The notes beneath the pieces were generated by a model that did no database searches, had not been told where the DNA came from, and worked only from the letters and a program-made list of their open reading frames with translations. A DNA stretch of 64,000 nucleotides from CAYNYM01 sp964644375 (GTDB lineage Bacteria; Desulfobacterota; DSM-4660; Desulfatiglandales; HGW-15): positions 18,139-82,138 of the forward strand of contig CAZXWJ010000001.1 of NCBI GenBank assembly GCA_964644375.1, read 5' to 3'. Both the position numbers and the translations under genes were made by a program. Below, piece by piece: positions 15,573 through 24,379 of this stretch. Each line of letters begins with the position of its first letter. The stretch's first letter is position 1.

Positions 15573-17198
15573 TCATTTCCTAGGAAATGACGGGGGAACG
15601 ACGACAGGATCGAGACTTGAACCGGAGAGGCTTTGATCGGATGTCTGGTGTGGGGCTTCAGACCAGAGAAATTTTTCTATCTGCAAAAGCATAGGACGGA
15701 GGGTCTGCCGATCCAGAGCGGAAATGGCAACCCCGTTCCATGATTGGGCCAGAGAATCCGCCTCTCGGGCATCGCAGCGATCGCATTTGTTGAGCACCAG
15801 AAGGGTGGGAATCCTTTCCAGTTCCAGCTTCTTGAGGACTCCTTCAACGGCGGCGATCTGCTCTTCCATTCTGGGGCTGCCGGTATCCACCACATGGAGT
15901 AGAAAGTCAGCATCCCGGAGTTCTTCCAGGGTGGCTGCAAAGGCCTCCATGAGATCTTCAGGCAGGTCCCGAATAAAACCAACCGTATCGGTAATAATGA
16001 CCTCCCGGTCCCGCGGAAACCGCAAGCGTCTGCTGCTCGGATCCAGGGTAGCAAATAGCCTGTCTTCCACAAAGACCTCACTGTGTGTCAGGGCGTTTAG
16101 AAGAGTGGATTTGCCGGCATTGGTATAACCCACGATGGAAATCACGGGCAATCGCTTAGCATTGCGAAGTCGGCGCCGATCCTCCCTCTGCCTTTTAATC
16201 TTCCCGAGTTCCCGGTTCAACTTCGCAATACGCTCCCGAACCCGGCGGCGGTTGATTTCCAGTTTGGTTTCTCCGGGGCCCCTGCCTCCGATACCTCCCG
16301 TCAACCTTGACATGGCGGTGTTTTTTGTAGCCAGCCTGGGCAGTAAATATTTGAGCTGGGCCAATTCCACCTGGATCTTCCCCTCCCTGGTCACCGCTCT
16401 TCTTGCAAAAATATCCAATATGAGCTGGCTTCGATCAATGATCTTCAATTCGGTCAAATCCGTCAGGGTCCTGACCTGGGCCGGAGTGAGTTCGTGGTCA
16501 AAGATCAGGAGATTACAACCGGTCTGAAGGCACCTGAGGGCCAACTCTTGCAGCTTGCCTTTTCCAATCAGAAAGCGGGGATGGGCCCGTTTCACATTCT
16601 GGATGACGGTATCCGTCACATCCAGGTTGTTGGACACGGCCAATTCCCGCAATTCTTCAAGAGATTCTTTGGACCTCCACAAGGGGCCGGTACTGATACC
16701 GACAAGCAACGCACGCTCCTTTTGCTCAGGTTCCCTTGCACTCTCGGCTCTACCGAGCTCATCCTCGAGGGACGCGATCAATGCAGGAAAATCCACGTCC
16801 AATTGTCCGATATTCGGAACCCGTGTGATCCGCCACCCCTTGCCCCGAATATTTCTCGGAAGGATGTGGGCAAAGGATAAGGCCCCTGGAATACCGTCCT
16901 CTCCCGCCTGTACACACACCATAAGGTCCAGGCCGAGAAGGACCAAATCCGTAAGGTCTTCCCCTGACAGGGGTTCTCCATCCAGGTGGGTATGGACGCA
17001 ACGAATCCCTTTCAATCTGCCCTTTCCGAGCCTGTACCTGCCCAAATCCGGAATCAGGATATGCCGGTTGTCTCCCACAACCACATAGGCGATATCGCCT
17101 CTGCGAGTAAGCAACAGGGCGACCTGTCTTTGAATGTCACGGGAAATGGAGGAAATTTGACGTGTCAATTCAGGTGTAATAATCTCTTTTCCGGCCAC
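15573..17198 (-). CDS. hflX: Ribosome-associated GTPase HflX
   Basis: HflX binds the large ribosomal subunit and splits stalled ribosomes. The 541-residue protein is the long form with an N-terminal extension of about 160 residues before LLVGIS. Then come the nucleotide-binding HflX domain, the linker with LTGGIGGRGPGETKLEINRRRV, and the GTPase domain: G1 GYTNAGKST, G3 DTVGFIRDLP, G4 NKCD. GTG at 17198 has GGAG four bases upstream. However, the frame is open further and encodes GGLKAAQIKELQNLYRRR, which looks like the conserved start of long HflX. No ATG, GTG or TTG precedes it back to TGA, so the true start may be an unusual codon (ATT at 17255 is the only candidate I see). Confidence 0.93.
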   Translation of the reverse strand: MAGKEIITPELTRQISSISRDIQRQVALLLTRRGDIAYVVVGDNRHILIPDLGRYRLGKGRLKGIRCVHTHLDGEPLSGEDLTDLVLLGLDLMVCVQAGEDGIPGALSFAHILPRNIRGKGWRITRVPNIGQLDVDFPALIASLEDELGRAESAREPEQKERALLVGISTGPLWRSKESLEELRELAVSNNLDVTDTVIQNVKRAHPRFLIGKGKLQELALRCLQTGCNLLIFDHELTPAQVRTLTDLTELKIIDRSQLILDIFARRAVTREGKIQVELAQLKYLLPRLATKNTAMSRLTGGIGGRGPGETKLEINRRRVRERIAKLNRELGKIKRQREDRRRLRNAKRLPVISIVGYTNAGKSTLLNALTHSEVFVEDRLFATLDPSSRRLRFPRDREVIITDTVGFIRDLPEDLMEAFAATLEELRDADFLLHVVDTGSPRMEEQIAAVEGVLKKLELERIPTLLVLNKCDRCDAREADSLAQSWNGVAISALDRQTLRPMLLQIEKFLWSEAPHQTSDQSLSGSSLDPVVVPPSFPRK

Positions 17199-17281
17199 TC
17201 TTCTCCGGTAGAGATTCTGGAGTTCCTTGATCTGGGCGGCCTTGAGGCCGCCAATTTTCCCTCTTACTCTCTCTATATCTC

Positions 17282-17358
17282 AGGCCTCGAAACGCGTACT
17301 ACGTTGGAAAGGGTTCGCCATATTGATCGTCTTCCGTATAGGCCTCGAAACGCGTACT
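17282..17358 (-). repeat. 19-bp direct repeat at the 3' end of dnaB
   Basis: AGGCCTCGAAACGCGTACT occurs at 17282-17300 and again at 17340-17358, with 39 bases between. The copy inside dnaB encodes STRFEA. The copy after the dnaB stop, if read in the dnaB frame, would give STRFEA followed at once by TGA, a more usual DnaB ending. The 39-base segment therefore looks like an insertion bounded by a repeat that lengthened the DnaB tail. Confidence 0.8.
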
Positions 17359-18678
17359 CTCTTTCTTGAAATAGAGCTTGAAATACCCGGTCGGGCCGTT
17401 ACGCTGCTTGGCAAGAATAATCTCTGCGATATTGGCGTTTTCTTCAGTGACCGGATGATATACTTCATCCCGATATATAAATGCAATGACGTCCGCATCC
17501 TGCTCGATGGCACCGCTTTCCCTCAAGTCTGCGAGCTGAGGTCGCTTGTTGGGACGGTCTTCCACTTTCCTGTTCAACTGGGAAAGGGCAACGACCGGCA
17601 CATTGAGATCCTTGGCAAGGGCCTTAAGGGACCGGGAAATTTCCGCCATTTCAAGCTGACGCGATTCGGCTGATTTTCGGCCATGAATCAGCTGCATATA
17701 GTCAACGATGATGAGACCAATATCTTGTTTCTTTGCAAGTCTTCTGCATTTGGCTTTCATATCAAGTACGCCAATGCCGGAAGAATCATCGAGAAAAATG
17801 GAGAGAGAGGAGAGGTTATTGGCGGCCTCGGTCAATTTCAACCAGTCCTTATCTCTCAAAAAACCCGTTCGAAGCTTGTTGGCATCAATCTGGGCTTCAA
17901 AACCGAGCAATCGCATGCCAAGTTGCAGTTTCGACATTTCCAAAGAAAACATGACGACCGCCTTGCCCGTTTTTTCCGCAGCATGGTAGCCGACGTTCAA
18001 GGCAAAGGCCGTTTTGCCCATACTGGGCCTGCCCGCAATGATGATCAGGTCCGAGGGCTGGAGGCCGGCCGTCAAGTTATCAAAGTCCAAAAATCCCGTA
18101 GGCACGCCGGTCAGGGACCCCTCCTGTTCGGCAATACTTTCGAGTTTCCGGAAACTTCCCTTGACGACATCTTCCATGGAGGTGAAGCTCTCACCGATCT
18201 TGTCTTCGGCGATATCAAAAATAGATTGCTCTGCGATATCGAGGAGTTCATCGGTCTCATGCCAGTTTTGAAAGCAGGATTCGGATATCACGGAACACTG
18301 GTTGATCAGTCTCCTGCGAATGGACAAATCACGTACGATATTGGCATGATAGACGATCCCCGCCGATGTTGAAACGGCATCCACCAGGGAAACGAGATAG
18401 TCCATTCCCCCTGCCTTTTCAAGGAGGTTCTTGCGGGTGAGGTGCTGGGTAAGGGTGATGAGATCGATAGGCTCATTGCTGTTGTAAAGGGCGGTCATCC
18501 CCTCAAAGAGATGAGAGTGGGCCTCGCGGTAGAAATCTTCCAGGGACAAAATATCCATGACCTGGTTCAGGGCATCGTTGTTGATCAGGATGCCCGCCAA
18601 GATAGCCTGCTCGGCTTCCAAATTGTGCGGAGGAACCTTGAACGATGGAGGGACTAACTTTTCCTTTGTTTGAGGCAT
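17299..18678 (-). CDS. dnaB: Replicative DNA helicase DnaB
   Basis: The 459-residue hexameric helicase unwinds DNA at the replication fork and works with DnaG, also in this window. The ATG at 18678 precedes MPQTKEKLVPPSFKVPPHN and has AAGGA upstream; the frame extends further but without homology. The N-terminal domain (HNLEAEQAILAGILINNDA) is followed by the RecA-like domain with Walker A GRPSMGKTAFALN, MFSLEMSKLQLGMRLL, Walker B LIIVDYMQLI and ALSQLNRKVEDR. No intein is present. The C terminus YTEDDQYGEPFPT after STRFEA is atypical and coincides with the direct repeat described separately. It follows rplI. Confidence 0.96.
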   Translation of the reverse strand: MPQTKEKLVPPSFKVPPHNLEAEQAILAGILINNDALNQVMDILSLEDFYREAHSHLFEGMTALYNSNEPIDLITLTQHLTRKNLLEKAGGMDYLVSLVDAVSTSAGIVYHANIVRDLSIRRRLINQCSVISESCFQNWHETDELLDIAEQSIFDIAEDKIGESFTSMEDVVKGSFRKLESIAEQEGSLTGVPTGFLDFDNLTAGLQPSDLIIIAGRPSMGKTAFALNVGYHAAEKTGKAVVMFSLEMSKLQLGMRLLGFEAQIDANKLRTGFLRDKDWLKLTEAANNLSSLSIFLDDSSGIGVLDMKAKCRRLAKKQDIGLIIVDYMQLIHGRKSAESRQLEMAEISRSLKALAKDLNVPVVALSQLNRKVEDRPNKRPQLADLRESGAIEQDADVIAFIYRDEVYHPVTEENANIAEIILAKQRNGPTGYFKLYFKKESTRFEAYTEDDQYGEPFPT

Positions 18679-18809
18679 ATTGATCCTTGTTGTTGAGCCA
18701 CGAGGCCCATGACCCAACCAGAGACCCCCTCTTCGAATGGATGATGGAGTCATTGCAGACCGTGTGTTGGGGCAAACGAAATGAAACTGACGCAAGCAAA
18801 GGTCTTGCG

Positions 18810-19256
18810 CTAGGCCTCGGGAACCACAGTGACTTTAATGATCCCCGTAACCTCGGGATGGAGTTTTACGGAGACATCGAACTCGCCGAGTGTTTTTATG
18901 GGCTTTTCCAATACAAGTTTTTTTCGATTGATGTCCACGCCCAGCTTTTCAAGATGGGCGGCAATATCCATGGTGGTCACGGAACCGTAGAGTTTTTCCT
19001 CTTCTCCCACTTTCTGGGCGATCGTGACGGTCAATTTGCCCAGTTCATCCCGAACCGTTTCAGCTTCCTCTTTGACCTTCAGCCTTCTTGCCTCGATTTT
19101 TTTCCGCTGTGTCCCCATGAGTTTGATATTCTCATTGGTGGCCTCGAGACCAAGCCCTTTGGGTATCAGGTAATTTCGTGCATAGCCCTTGGAAACATTC
19201 AGGATATCCCCCTCAAAGCCCAAATCGTCCACATTTTCTCTTAAAATAACCCTCAT
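18810..19256 (-). CDS. rplI: 50S ribosomal protein bL9
   Basis: The start at 19256 (MRVILRENVDDLGFEGDI) fits bL9; the open frame upstream is unrelated. The N-terminal RNA-binding domain has VSKGYARNYLIPKGLGLEAT, followed by the long connecting helix and the C-terminal domain (KLYGSVTTMDIAAHL, FDVSVKLHPEV). At 148 residues it is normal length. It is in the rpsF-rpsR-DUF2232-rplI-dnaB series, an order common in Desulfobacterota and Firmicutes. Confidence 0.97.
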   Translation of the reverse strand: MRVILRENVDDLGFEGDILNVSKGYARNYLIPKGLGLEATNENIKLMGTQRKKIEARRLKVKEEAETVRDELGKLTVTIAQKVGEEEKLYGSVTTMDIAAHLEKLGVDINRKKLVLEKPIKTLGEFDVSVKLHPEVTGIIKVTVVPEA

Positions 19257-19275
19257 GAATACGTCCTCCGTATAT

Positions 19276-20217
19276 TTATTCAGTCGCCTTTTTGCAGTGT
19301 ATTTTTCTAAAATCAACCCATTGGTCAAAAAGCCCGGCCATGGCCAGTCCAACCATGACAATCTGTTGGAAGATAATAAGCAGATAAGCGCCTACCCTCA
19401 GCCAGGAAGGTACGTGATACTTTTTGAAGAAAAAGAGCACAATCGAGAGGCCATGAAACACATAGATGACCAACAGGACAATGATGATATTGACAGCAAA
19501 AAATTTTAACCCGGGAAGGGGTAAAAATAAAGAAAAACCAGCCAGGATCAGCCCCCAAACCATGCGCTCAGGCGCACGCCATTGATCCGTCGGGCCGAAA
19601 TCGGGATATTCGAGATGAGTCGCCCTAAAAAGGGGTTTGCTGATCACCATATTCAACCAAACGATGAATCCCGTGCCGACTATCACCAGTGCGGGGTAGA
19701 TCCTTGAAATGATCGCAACCATTGCATTGACATATTCCTGTAATTTGAGGGCGCCTTCCTGCTCAGTCCCCATATTTCGGTAGACCTGGAGCGTCTCGCT
19801 CAGATTGCTTTGAAAATAATCAAGAATCAAAGACGATGGTGCCAGGTTTTTCGTCAGTCCAATTGACACGATCATGCCCACGCCAATCAAGAGCATGGAT
19901 ATTGTTCCCCAAAACACGGTGCGACCGAAAGAAAACCGTCTTCGGTAGATCACGGCCATTATCATGCCCAGCAGGCTTAGCTCCAGATAGAGCATAAGCA
20001 ATTGTGGATATCCTGTCAGGTTGGCGATCAAACCGACGACTATGCCCGCAATGACGGCTATCTTCAGACCTGCAGAAAGACCCATCTTGGTGGCATAATA
20101 AAGAAAAGGTAATGGTGTGAGAAGGCTAAGAAAAGGTCCTAGTAGCGGAATCCACGCTGAGGCTAAGATTAGAATAATGGCTGAGCCGACACACCCCAAT
20201 GCATCAATTGATCTCAT
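19276..20217 (-). CDS. DUF2232 (YybS-like) membrane protein
   Basis: A 313-residue polytopic membrane protein with about eight hydrophobic segments, e.g. GSAIILILASAWIPLLG, MVIVSIGL-type stretches and VIYVFHGLSIVLFFFKKYH near the end. This family is typically encoded between rpsR and rplI, as here, and is annotated DUF2232/YybS. Its function is not established. The location in a ribosomal protein operon may be historical or may reflect growth-linked expression. It lies 19 bases upstream of rplI, so the genes are co-transcribed. Confidence 0.82.
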   Translation of the reverse strand: MRSIDALGCVGSAIILILASAWIPLLGPFLSLLTPLPFLYYATKMGLSAGLKIAVIAGIVVGLIANLTGYPQLLMLYLELSLLGMIMAVIYRRRFSFGRTVFWGTISMLLIGVGMIVSIGLTKNLAPSSLILDYFQSNLSETLQVYRNMGTEQEGALKLQEYVNAMVAIISRIYPALVIVGTGFIVWLNMVISKPLFRATHLEYPDFGPTDQWRAPERMVWGLILAGFSLFLPLPGLKFFAVNIIIVLLVIYVFHGLSIVLFFFKKYHVPSWLRVGAYLLIIFQQIVMVGLAMAGLFDQWVDFRKIHCKKATE

Positions 20218-20290
20218 GACTCCAACGAAAAGGCAATATGACTAAATCCCGACGGCCATCGTTCGAGGTAATCCCGGCTCGTTGCCCATA

Positions 20291-20542
20291 TCACCTGACA
20301 GTCGACGTGGTGAAGGGTAAAAGCGCGATGTTTCGCGCCCTTTTTATAGCCACAGCCAGGACCCTCTGGTGTTTTGCACAATTTCCGGAAATTCTTCGGG
20401 GAATGATCTTCCCGCGTTCCGTGGTAAAAAATCTGAGTGTCTTCGGATCTTTGTAGTCAATCTTCAGATTGCTGTCAGCACAAAACCGGCAGATTTTTCT
20501 CCTGTGATACGTCGTCCTTCGTCTGCCTCTATCGAACGCCAT
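20291..20542 (-). CDS. rpsR: 30S ribosomal protein bS18
   Basis: An 83-residue basic protein with the bS18 signatures KICRFCADSNLKIDYKD, TERGKIIPRRISGNCAKHQR and VAIKRARNIALLPF. It retains Cys pairs (CRFC, and C..H in GNCAKH), as in the presumed zinc-binding form of bS18. It overlaps the end of rpsF by 14 bases, so translation is probably coupled. bS6 and bS18 bind the ribosome as a dimer, consistent with the coupling. Confidence 0.96.
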   Translation of the reverse strand: MAFDRGRRRTTYHRRKICRFCADSNLKIDYKDPKTLRFFTTERGKIIPRRISGNCAKHQRVLAVAIKRARNIALLPFTTSTVR

Positions 20543-21002
20543 TTTTCACCTCGCTTGCAGTTTCTTCGTTTCCTTTGTCTTCGGGGGCCGAATTCTCTTC
20601 CTTGGCCGGTCCTTTCTCAGTGGCTTTCTCCGGTTCCTGTGCCTTCTTTTCAAAGGCCGCTTCACGGGACTTTTTGGCCTCTTCCTCCTTGAGGAGCAAT
20701 TCCTCGGGATCAATGCTATCGGCCAATTTTACCGTCTGGTACAGAAGGATGCGGTCATCAAGCTTGAAGTACCTTTCGAGTTCGGCCGTCAATCCCGATA
20801 AACCACAATATTCGATACGGACATACGATCCCCTGTCGAATTTCCCAACATCATAGGCCATCTTCTGGGTGCCCCATTCATCGACTTTTACAAGGATACC
20901 CTTTTCTTTCTCGATGATGTCGTTATACTTTGCCATGACCTCTTGATACGTATCGTCCCCCACATTTGGGTTGACGATATAAATGGTCTCATAATATCTC
21001 AT
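20529..21002 (-). CDS. rpsF: 30S ribosomal protein bS6 with acidic C-terminal tail
   Basis: The N-terminal 95 or so residues are typical bS6: MRYYETIYIVNPNVGDD, EWGTQKMAYDV, YVRIEYCGLSG and ILLYQTVKL. After these, about 50 residues form a Lys/Glu/Ala-rich tail (KKAQEPEKATEKGPAKEEN), a low-complexity extension also found in other members. The ATG at 21002 has AAAGGAG upstream. The short leader contains small hairpins (for example TTCCC/GGGAA) that could be an S6:S18 autoregulatory site, but I cannot match the known motif with confidence. Confidence 0.95.
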   Translation of the reverse strand: MRYYETIYIVNPNVGDDTYQEVMAKYNDIIEKEKGILVKVDEWGTQKMAYDVGKFDRGSYVRIEYCGLSGLTAELERYFKLDDRILLYQTVKLADSIDPEELLLKEEEAKKSREAAFEKKAQEPEKATEKGPAKEENSAPEDKGNEETASEVKNGVR

Positions 21003-21373
21003 AAACTGTTTACTCCTTTCGGGCTATTCCCATTCCGGGAAAATATGTGGTCCCGCTTAAGGCTCACATGTTGAGCTATAAACGGAACAAGGAGATCCAA
21101 AGATCGAAACAATCCAGATACCATCTCATGATTCCCTTGTCAAGATGTTTCCTTACGGGAAGACCTCCCTCCAGCGCTTTATCCTTAAGGTACACAGGGG
21201 GCAAATCTGCGGACATGGCTGAAGATAAAAGGCAAATCATTTGATCATTTTCATGAAATTCGATATCTGAAAGTGATGATTGTCTGTTTTTCTTCCGTTG
21301 TGCCACGTATCTTGGGTTCCTCTGCCCTGGCGCAGACGAACCCAGGGGATAATCTTTACACAGGGATAAAATC

Positions 21374-22147
21374 ATGAGGAAAGACGAAATGGCTGTTGCT
21401 CGCCTCGCGGCCTCGGAGGCCGGGCGCATTTTGACCCAAAAATTGGGCCGCGTGAATCGAATCATCAAAAAGGGGGAGATTGATCTGGTGACCGAGGTGG
21501 ACATGGCCTCGGAAAAAGCCATTGTCAGTCTCATCAGCGGCCATTTCCCCCAAGACACCATTCTCACAGAGGAGTCCGGAGAATACCGGCATCGCCCTGA
21601 ACGGGTATGGATTATTGACCCCCTGGACGGGACGACCAATTTTACCCATAACTTCCCTTTTTTTGCCGTCTCCATCGCCCTAGCGGTAGAAGGAGAGTTG
21701 GTCGCCGGAGTTGTCTTCAATCCCCGAATGAATGAATTCTTCGAGGCCACCAAAGGCGGGGGGGCCTTTCTCAATCATAAGCCGATTACGACCTCTCAGA
21801 CCCTGCATATCGGCGATGCACTTCTGTCCACCGGATTCCCCTATGACATTCATGAAAGGCCCAAGGGAGTCATCAGCCGGTTCAAGCGGCTAATCGTCCT
21901 GGCCCAGGGAATACGAAGACCGGGCTCTGCTGCTCTCGATCTGTGTTATGTGGCAGCGGGCATATTCGACGGTTTCTGGGAGCAAGACCTTAAGCCATGG
22001 GATACGGCTGCCGGCACGATCATCCTTTCCGAAGCAGGGGGCAAAGTCAGTACTTACGAAGGCGATCCCTATACCCCTTATAAGAAAAACATCGTGGCCT
22101 CGAACGCCCACATTCATTCGGCCATGGTCGCAGCTCTGTCGGAATAG
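21374..22147 (+). CDS. suhB: Inositol-1-monophosphatase family protein (SuhB-like)
   Basis: A 257-residue Mg2+-dependent phosphatase. Metal-site motifs are all present: EVDMASEKAIV, TILTEESGEYRH, WIIDPLDGTTNFTHNFPFFAVS, and the C-terminal DLKPWDTAAGTIILSEAGGKV. The substrate could be inositol monophosphate or a related sugar phosphate; sequence alone does not decide. In E. coli SuhB also affects rRNA antitermination, but I see nothing here that speaks to that. It stands alone, ending 3 bases from the convergent RNase Z-like gene. Confidence 0.93.
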   Translation: MRKDEMAVARLAASEAGRILTQKLGRVNRIIKKGEIDLVTEVDMASEKAIVSLISGHFPQDTILTEESGEYRHRPERVWIIDPLDGTTNFTHNFPFFAVSIALAVEGELVAGVVFNPRMNEFFEATKGGGAFLNHKPITTSQTLHIGDALLSTGFPYDIHERPKGVISRFKRLIVLAQGIRRPGSAALDLCYVAAGIFDGFWEQDLKPWDTAAGTIILSEAGGKVSTYEGDPYTPYKKNIVASNAHIHSAMVAALSE

Positions 22148-22150
22148 TTC

Positions 22151-23176
22151 TCAGAGTTCATCCCGATGAACGCCTTGAAAGGCCCTCAGGGCTTCCTTTT
22201 GAATTTCTTCAGGGCGGTCGGTGTACCGCGGAGAGAAATGGAACAGGGTGAAACGCTTGACGTCAGCCGCATTTGCGAGTTCCCCCGCTTCCCTGGCCGT
22301 AAGATGGTTCTTTTCCCTGGCCAGATTCCGATCGCAATCCAAAAAGGTCGCCTCGATGAACAGGCGATCCGAACCTCGGATGAGGTCAAGGATCTTACGT
22401 TTATTTTCGGGGCTTCCTTTGACATCCGTAACATAGCTTATCTTTTGTCCCGGAGAAATTTTTGCGATCTTTTCAGTCAGGTCACCCAACCGGAATGCCT
22501 TTTGCTTTATGACCTCCCCCCCTTGCTCCCAGGTCACGGTAAAATCGCGGTTGGGATCGTATTTTTCGTAGAGGGCATTTTTAAAGCGTGTCAGCCAAGG
22601 CCCCGTGGAAAGCCCCAACTCCTTGAGTGCCTCCTTGATTATATTGACGTAGTAATTTTCGGCCAGAGAGAGGCCGAGACAGGGAATGCGATGGTCAAGA
22701 AGGACCGCTTCGACACGAAAATGCGGCTCATTGAGCAGGATTCCTGAAAAAGTCCTGTCCTCCGTGGCGGCCTCAGGCCTGAAACGGTCCCGGCAGTGAT
22801 AGACCCGGGTTTTCAGGGTGTCGGGGCCGACCTCTGTGACCCTCAGACGAAAATTGTGAGGATACTCATCAACAAGATTCCATGTATAACCGGAAAGTTT
22901 TCCCCTCACATTCGAAAAGATCCCCGGGGGACCAAAGAGGTGAACTTCTTTGTCGCGCCCCAAAAACAACCGCAGGAGGGCATCGAAACCGATAAAATGG
23001 TCCATGTGGGTATGCGAGACAAAAATGTGAGTAACCTTGAGCATTTCCCTTGCCGAAAGCTGGCGCAGGTCACCGAGGTCAAAGAGGAGCGCTCGTTTCT
23101 GAAAAAGAAACGAGAGAATTAGACCCGGATCCGAGAACGGAGGATTAATTAACCTGGGATGAAATGAAGTCCGCAT
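22151..23176 (-). CDS. RNase Z-like metallo-beta-lactamase-fold hydrolase
   Basis: A 341-residue protein with the RNase Z/ElaC arrangement: DLGDLRQLSAREMLKVTH, the zinc motif SHTHMDHFIGFDALLR (HxHxDH), LLDHRIPCLGL with a further His, VTDVKGSPENK with the bridging Asp, LFIEATFLDCD and the final FHFSPRY. It probably processes tRNA 3' ends or is a paralogue of that enzyme. Every tRNA in this window encodes its CCA, which in other bacteria reduces the need for RNase Z. It diverges from the family by an insertion of about 70 residues in the middle (LTRFKNALYEKYDPNRDF). Confidence 0.82.
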   Translation of the reverse strand: MRTSFHPRLINPPFSDPGLILSFLFQKRALLFDLGDLRQLSAREMLKVTHIFVSHTHMDHFIGFDALLRLFLGRDKEVHLFGPPGIFSNVRGKLSGYTWNLVDEYPHNFRLRVTEVGPDTLKTRVYHCRDRFRPEAATEDRTFSGILLNEPHFRVEAVLLDHRIPCLGLSLAENYYVNIIKEALKELGLSTGPWLTRFKNALYEKYDPNRDFTVTWEQGGEVIKQKAFRLGDLTEKIAKISPGQKISYVTDVKGSPENKRKILDLIRGSDRLFIEATFLDCDRNLAREKNHLTAREAGELANAADVKRFTLFHFSPRYTDRPEEIQKEALRAFQGVHRDEL

Positions 23177-23466
23177 CTTGAAGAAATTCCTTTTTCGGTT
23201 GTCATTGCCCGTCTTGACGGTTGTTGGGTCAAGGACCCAGGCGGTAGGTCCCTTGGATACTCACCGCTCAACCTGTTGATAAATTTTATCAGATATGCCA
23301 TGTCTTTCCAATAACTAATCAAGATTAATAACTATTTCCCTTGAAAGGGGAGGGACACAGAATTGAACAAGGGTGATATTTCAAAGGGTGTGAGGGAGAA
23401 CGTTCGATTCAAGAAACAAAAAAAGACAGATAGCGGTTTCTTTTTCCCGAATTTGATTATGACATC

Positions 23467-23700
23467 ATGCCAAAAAAACGCGCTGATGCTTTTGTAACTA
23501 CCCTTTTCGCTATCATCTCAAAGGCCTTGGAAAGGGGAGAGGACGTCAAGATATCACGTTTCGGTCGATTTCTGATAAAATTCAAATGGGCGAGAAAGGG
23601 ACGAAACCCCAAAACAGGTGAGCCGATTATCCTGAAATCTCGCAGGGTCGTCAAGTTTCGGTGTTCACCAAAATTAAAGCAAAAGATCAACGGAGGATGA
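23467..23700 (+). CDS. Short HU/IHF-family DNA-binding protein missing helix 1
   Basis: The 77-residue product has the HU/IHF core: KALERGEDVKISRFGRFLIK, the DNA-binding arm ARKGRNPKTGEPIILKSRRVV with the RNPKTGE motif and intercalation-loop Pro, and KFRCSPKLKQKI. Compared with normal members of about 90-100 residues it lacks roughly the first 15, i.e. helix 1 of the dimer core. Upstream the frame has no start codon and closes at TAG 33 bases before the ATG, so the missing part is not hidden there. It could be a functional short variant or a truncated remnant. It is an isolated gene. Confidence 0.8.
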   Translation: MPKKRADAFVTTLFAIISKALERGEDVKISRFGRFLIKFKWARKGRNPKTGEPIILKSRRVVKFRCSPKLKQKINGG

Positions 23701-24379
23701 TTCACCGATCCGATATGCCTCAAGGATTTAAATTGTCGGGGATTTCCGTCTCAACTGACACTCCAAGATTAAAGGCCCCCACCCCACAGGAATGAAGGCT
23801 CAATACCGTTTATCCCGTTGTCATGCCCCCGTGACATGCCGGGGAGGCATATTTTCAGGTAATCGGCACCCGGAATGGTTCCTGGACTATCGCTCAGGCC
23901 CATTCCATTCATATTTTCGGGAGTATGATACGAATGATTCAAGTTAGGTTCCAAAACGGAGAAGGCCTCCTATACACCCAGGTCCTGTCTCTCAGTCACC
24001 CCATGTCCGAAGACTGTTTTACGATACGATTGTCTTTTATCGGTTTTGGAAAACCGAATCATAGGTCTGTCTGCGGGACGGATACGCCTGCCGGACAAGA
24101 ATTGATCCACAGATAGATGGCGTTTTTCTTTCATTTTCCGGCCTTTTGCAAAAAGGAAAGGAGCCACGTTGAAATATTTTTTCAAAAAATTAGAACCAAA
24201 CTTTGGCATTTGCAAAAAAGTGCAACACCGAAACAAGAATTTGGCAAACCAGGGCAAAGACCCCAAGGCTTAAGCACTCTCTATGCATGCACAAATCGAG
24301 GGGTTGAAAGTTCCGCTCATCACTGTGGGCGATACCGCCAACCCCTCATTATAACCCGGGCAATCATGCGAGACGGCTC
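23701..24379. other. Non-coding region downstream of the HU-like gene and of clpB
   Basis: About 680 bases without a credible gene. Open frames on both strands have no ribosome sites and no family resemblance. It contains several small hairpins, the palindrome TGCATGCA near 24284, and the structured inverted repeat 24298-24347 described separately. It may include eroded coding or mobile DNA. Confidence 0.5.
24298..24347 (-). repeat. Structured inverted repeat just downstream of clpB
   Basis: GAGGGGTTG (24298-24306) and CAACCCCTC (24339-24347) form a perfect 9-bp stem enclosing 32 bases. On the minus strand the enclosed part starts with a small hairpin GGCG-GTAT-CGCC. There is no T-run. It lies 33 bases after the clpB stop on the same strand and could be a 3' stabilising structure, a weak terminator or part of a small RNA. 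Confidence 0.5.

Noticed and set aside
23970..24266. Minus-strand 98-residue frame after the HU-like gene
   Set aside because: No start signal and no recognisable family; it may be an eroded fragment but I cannot show that.
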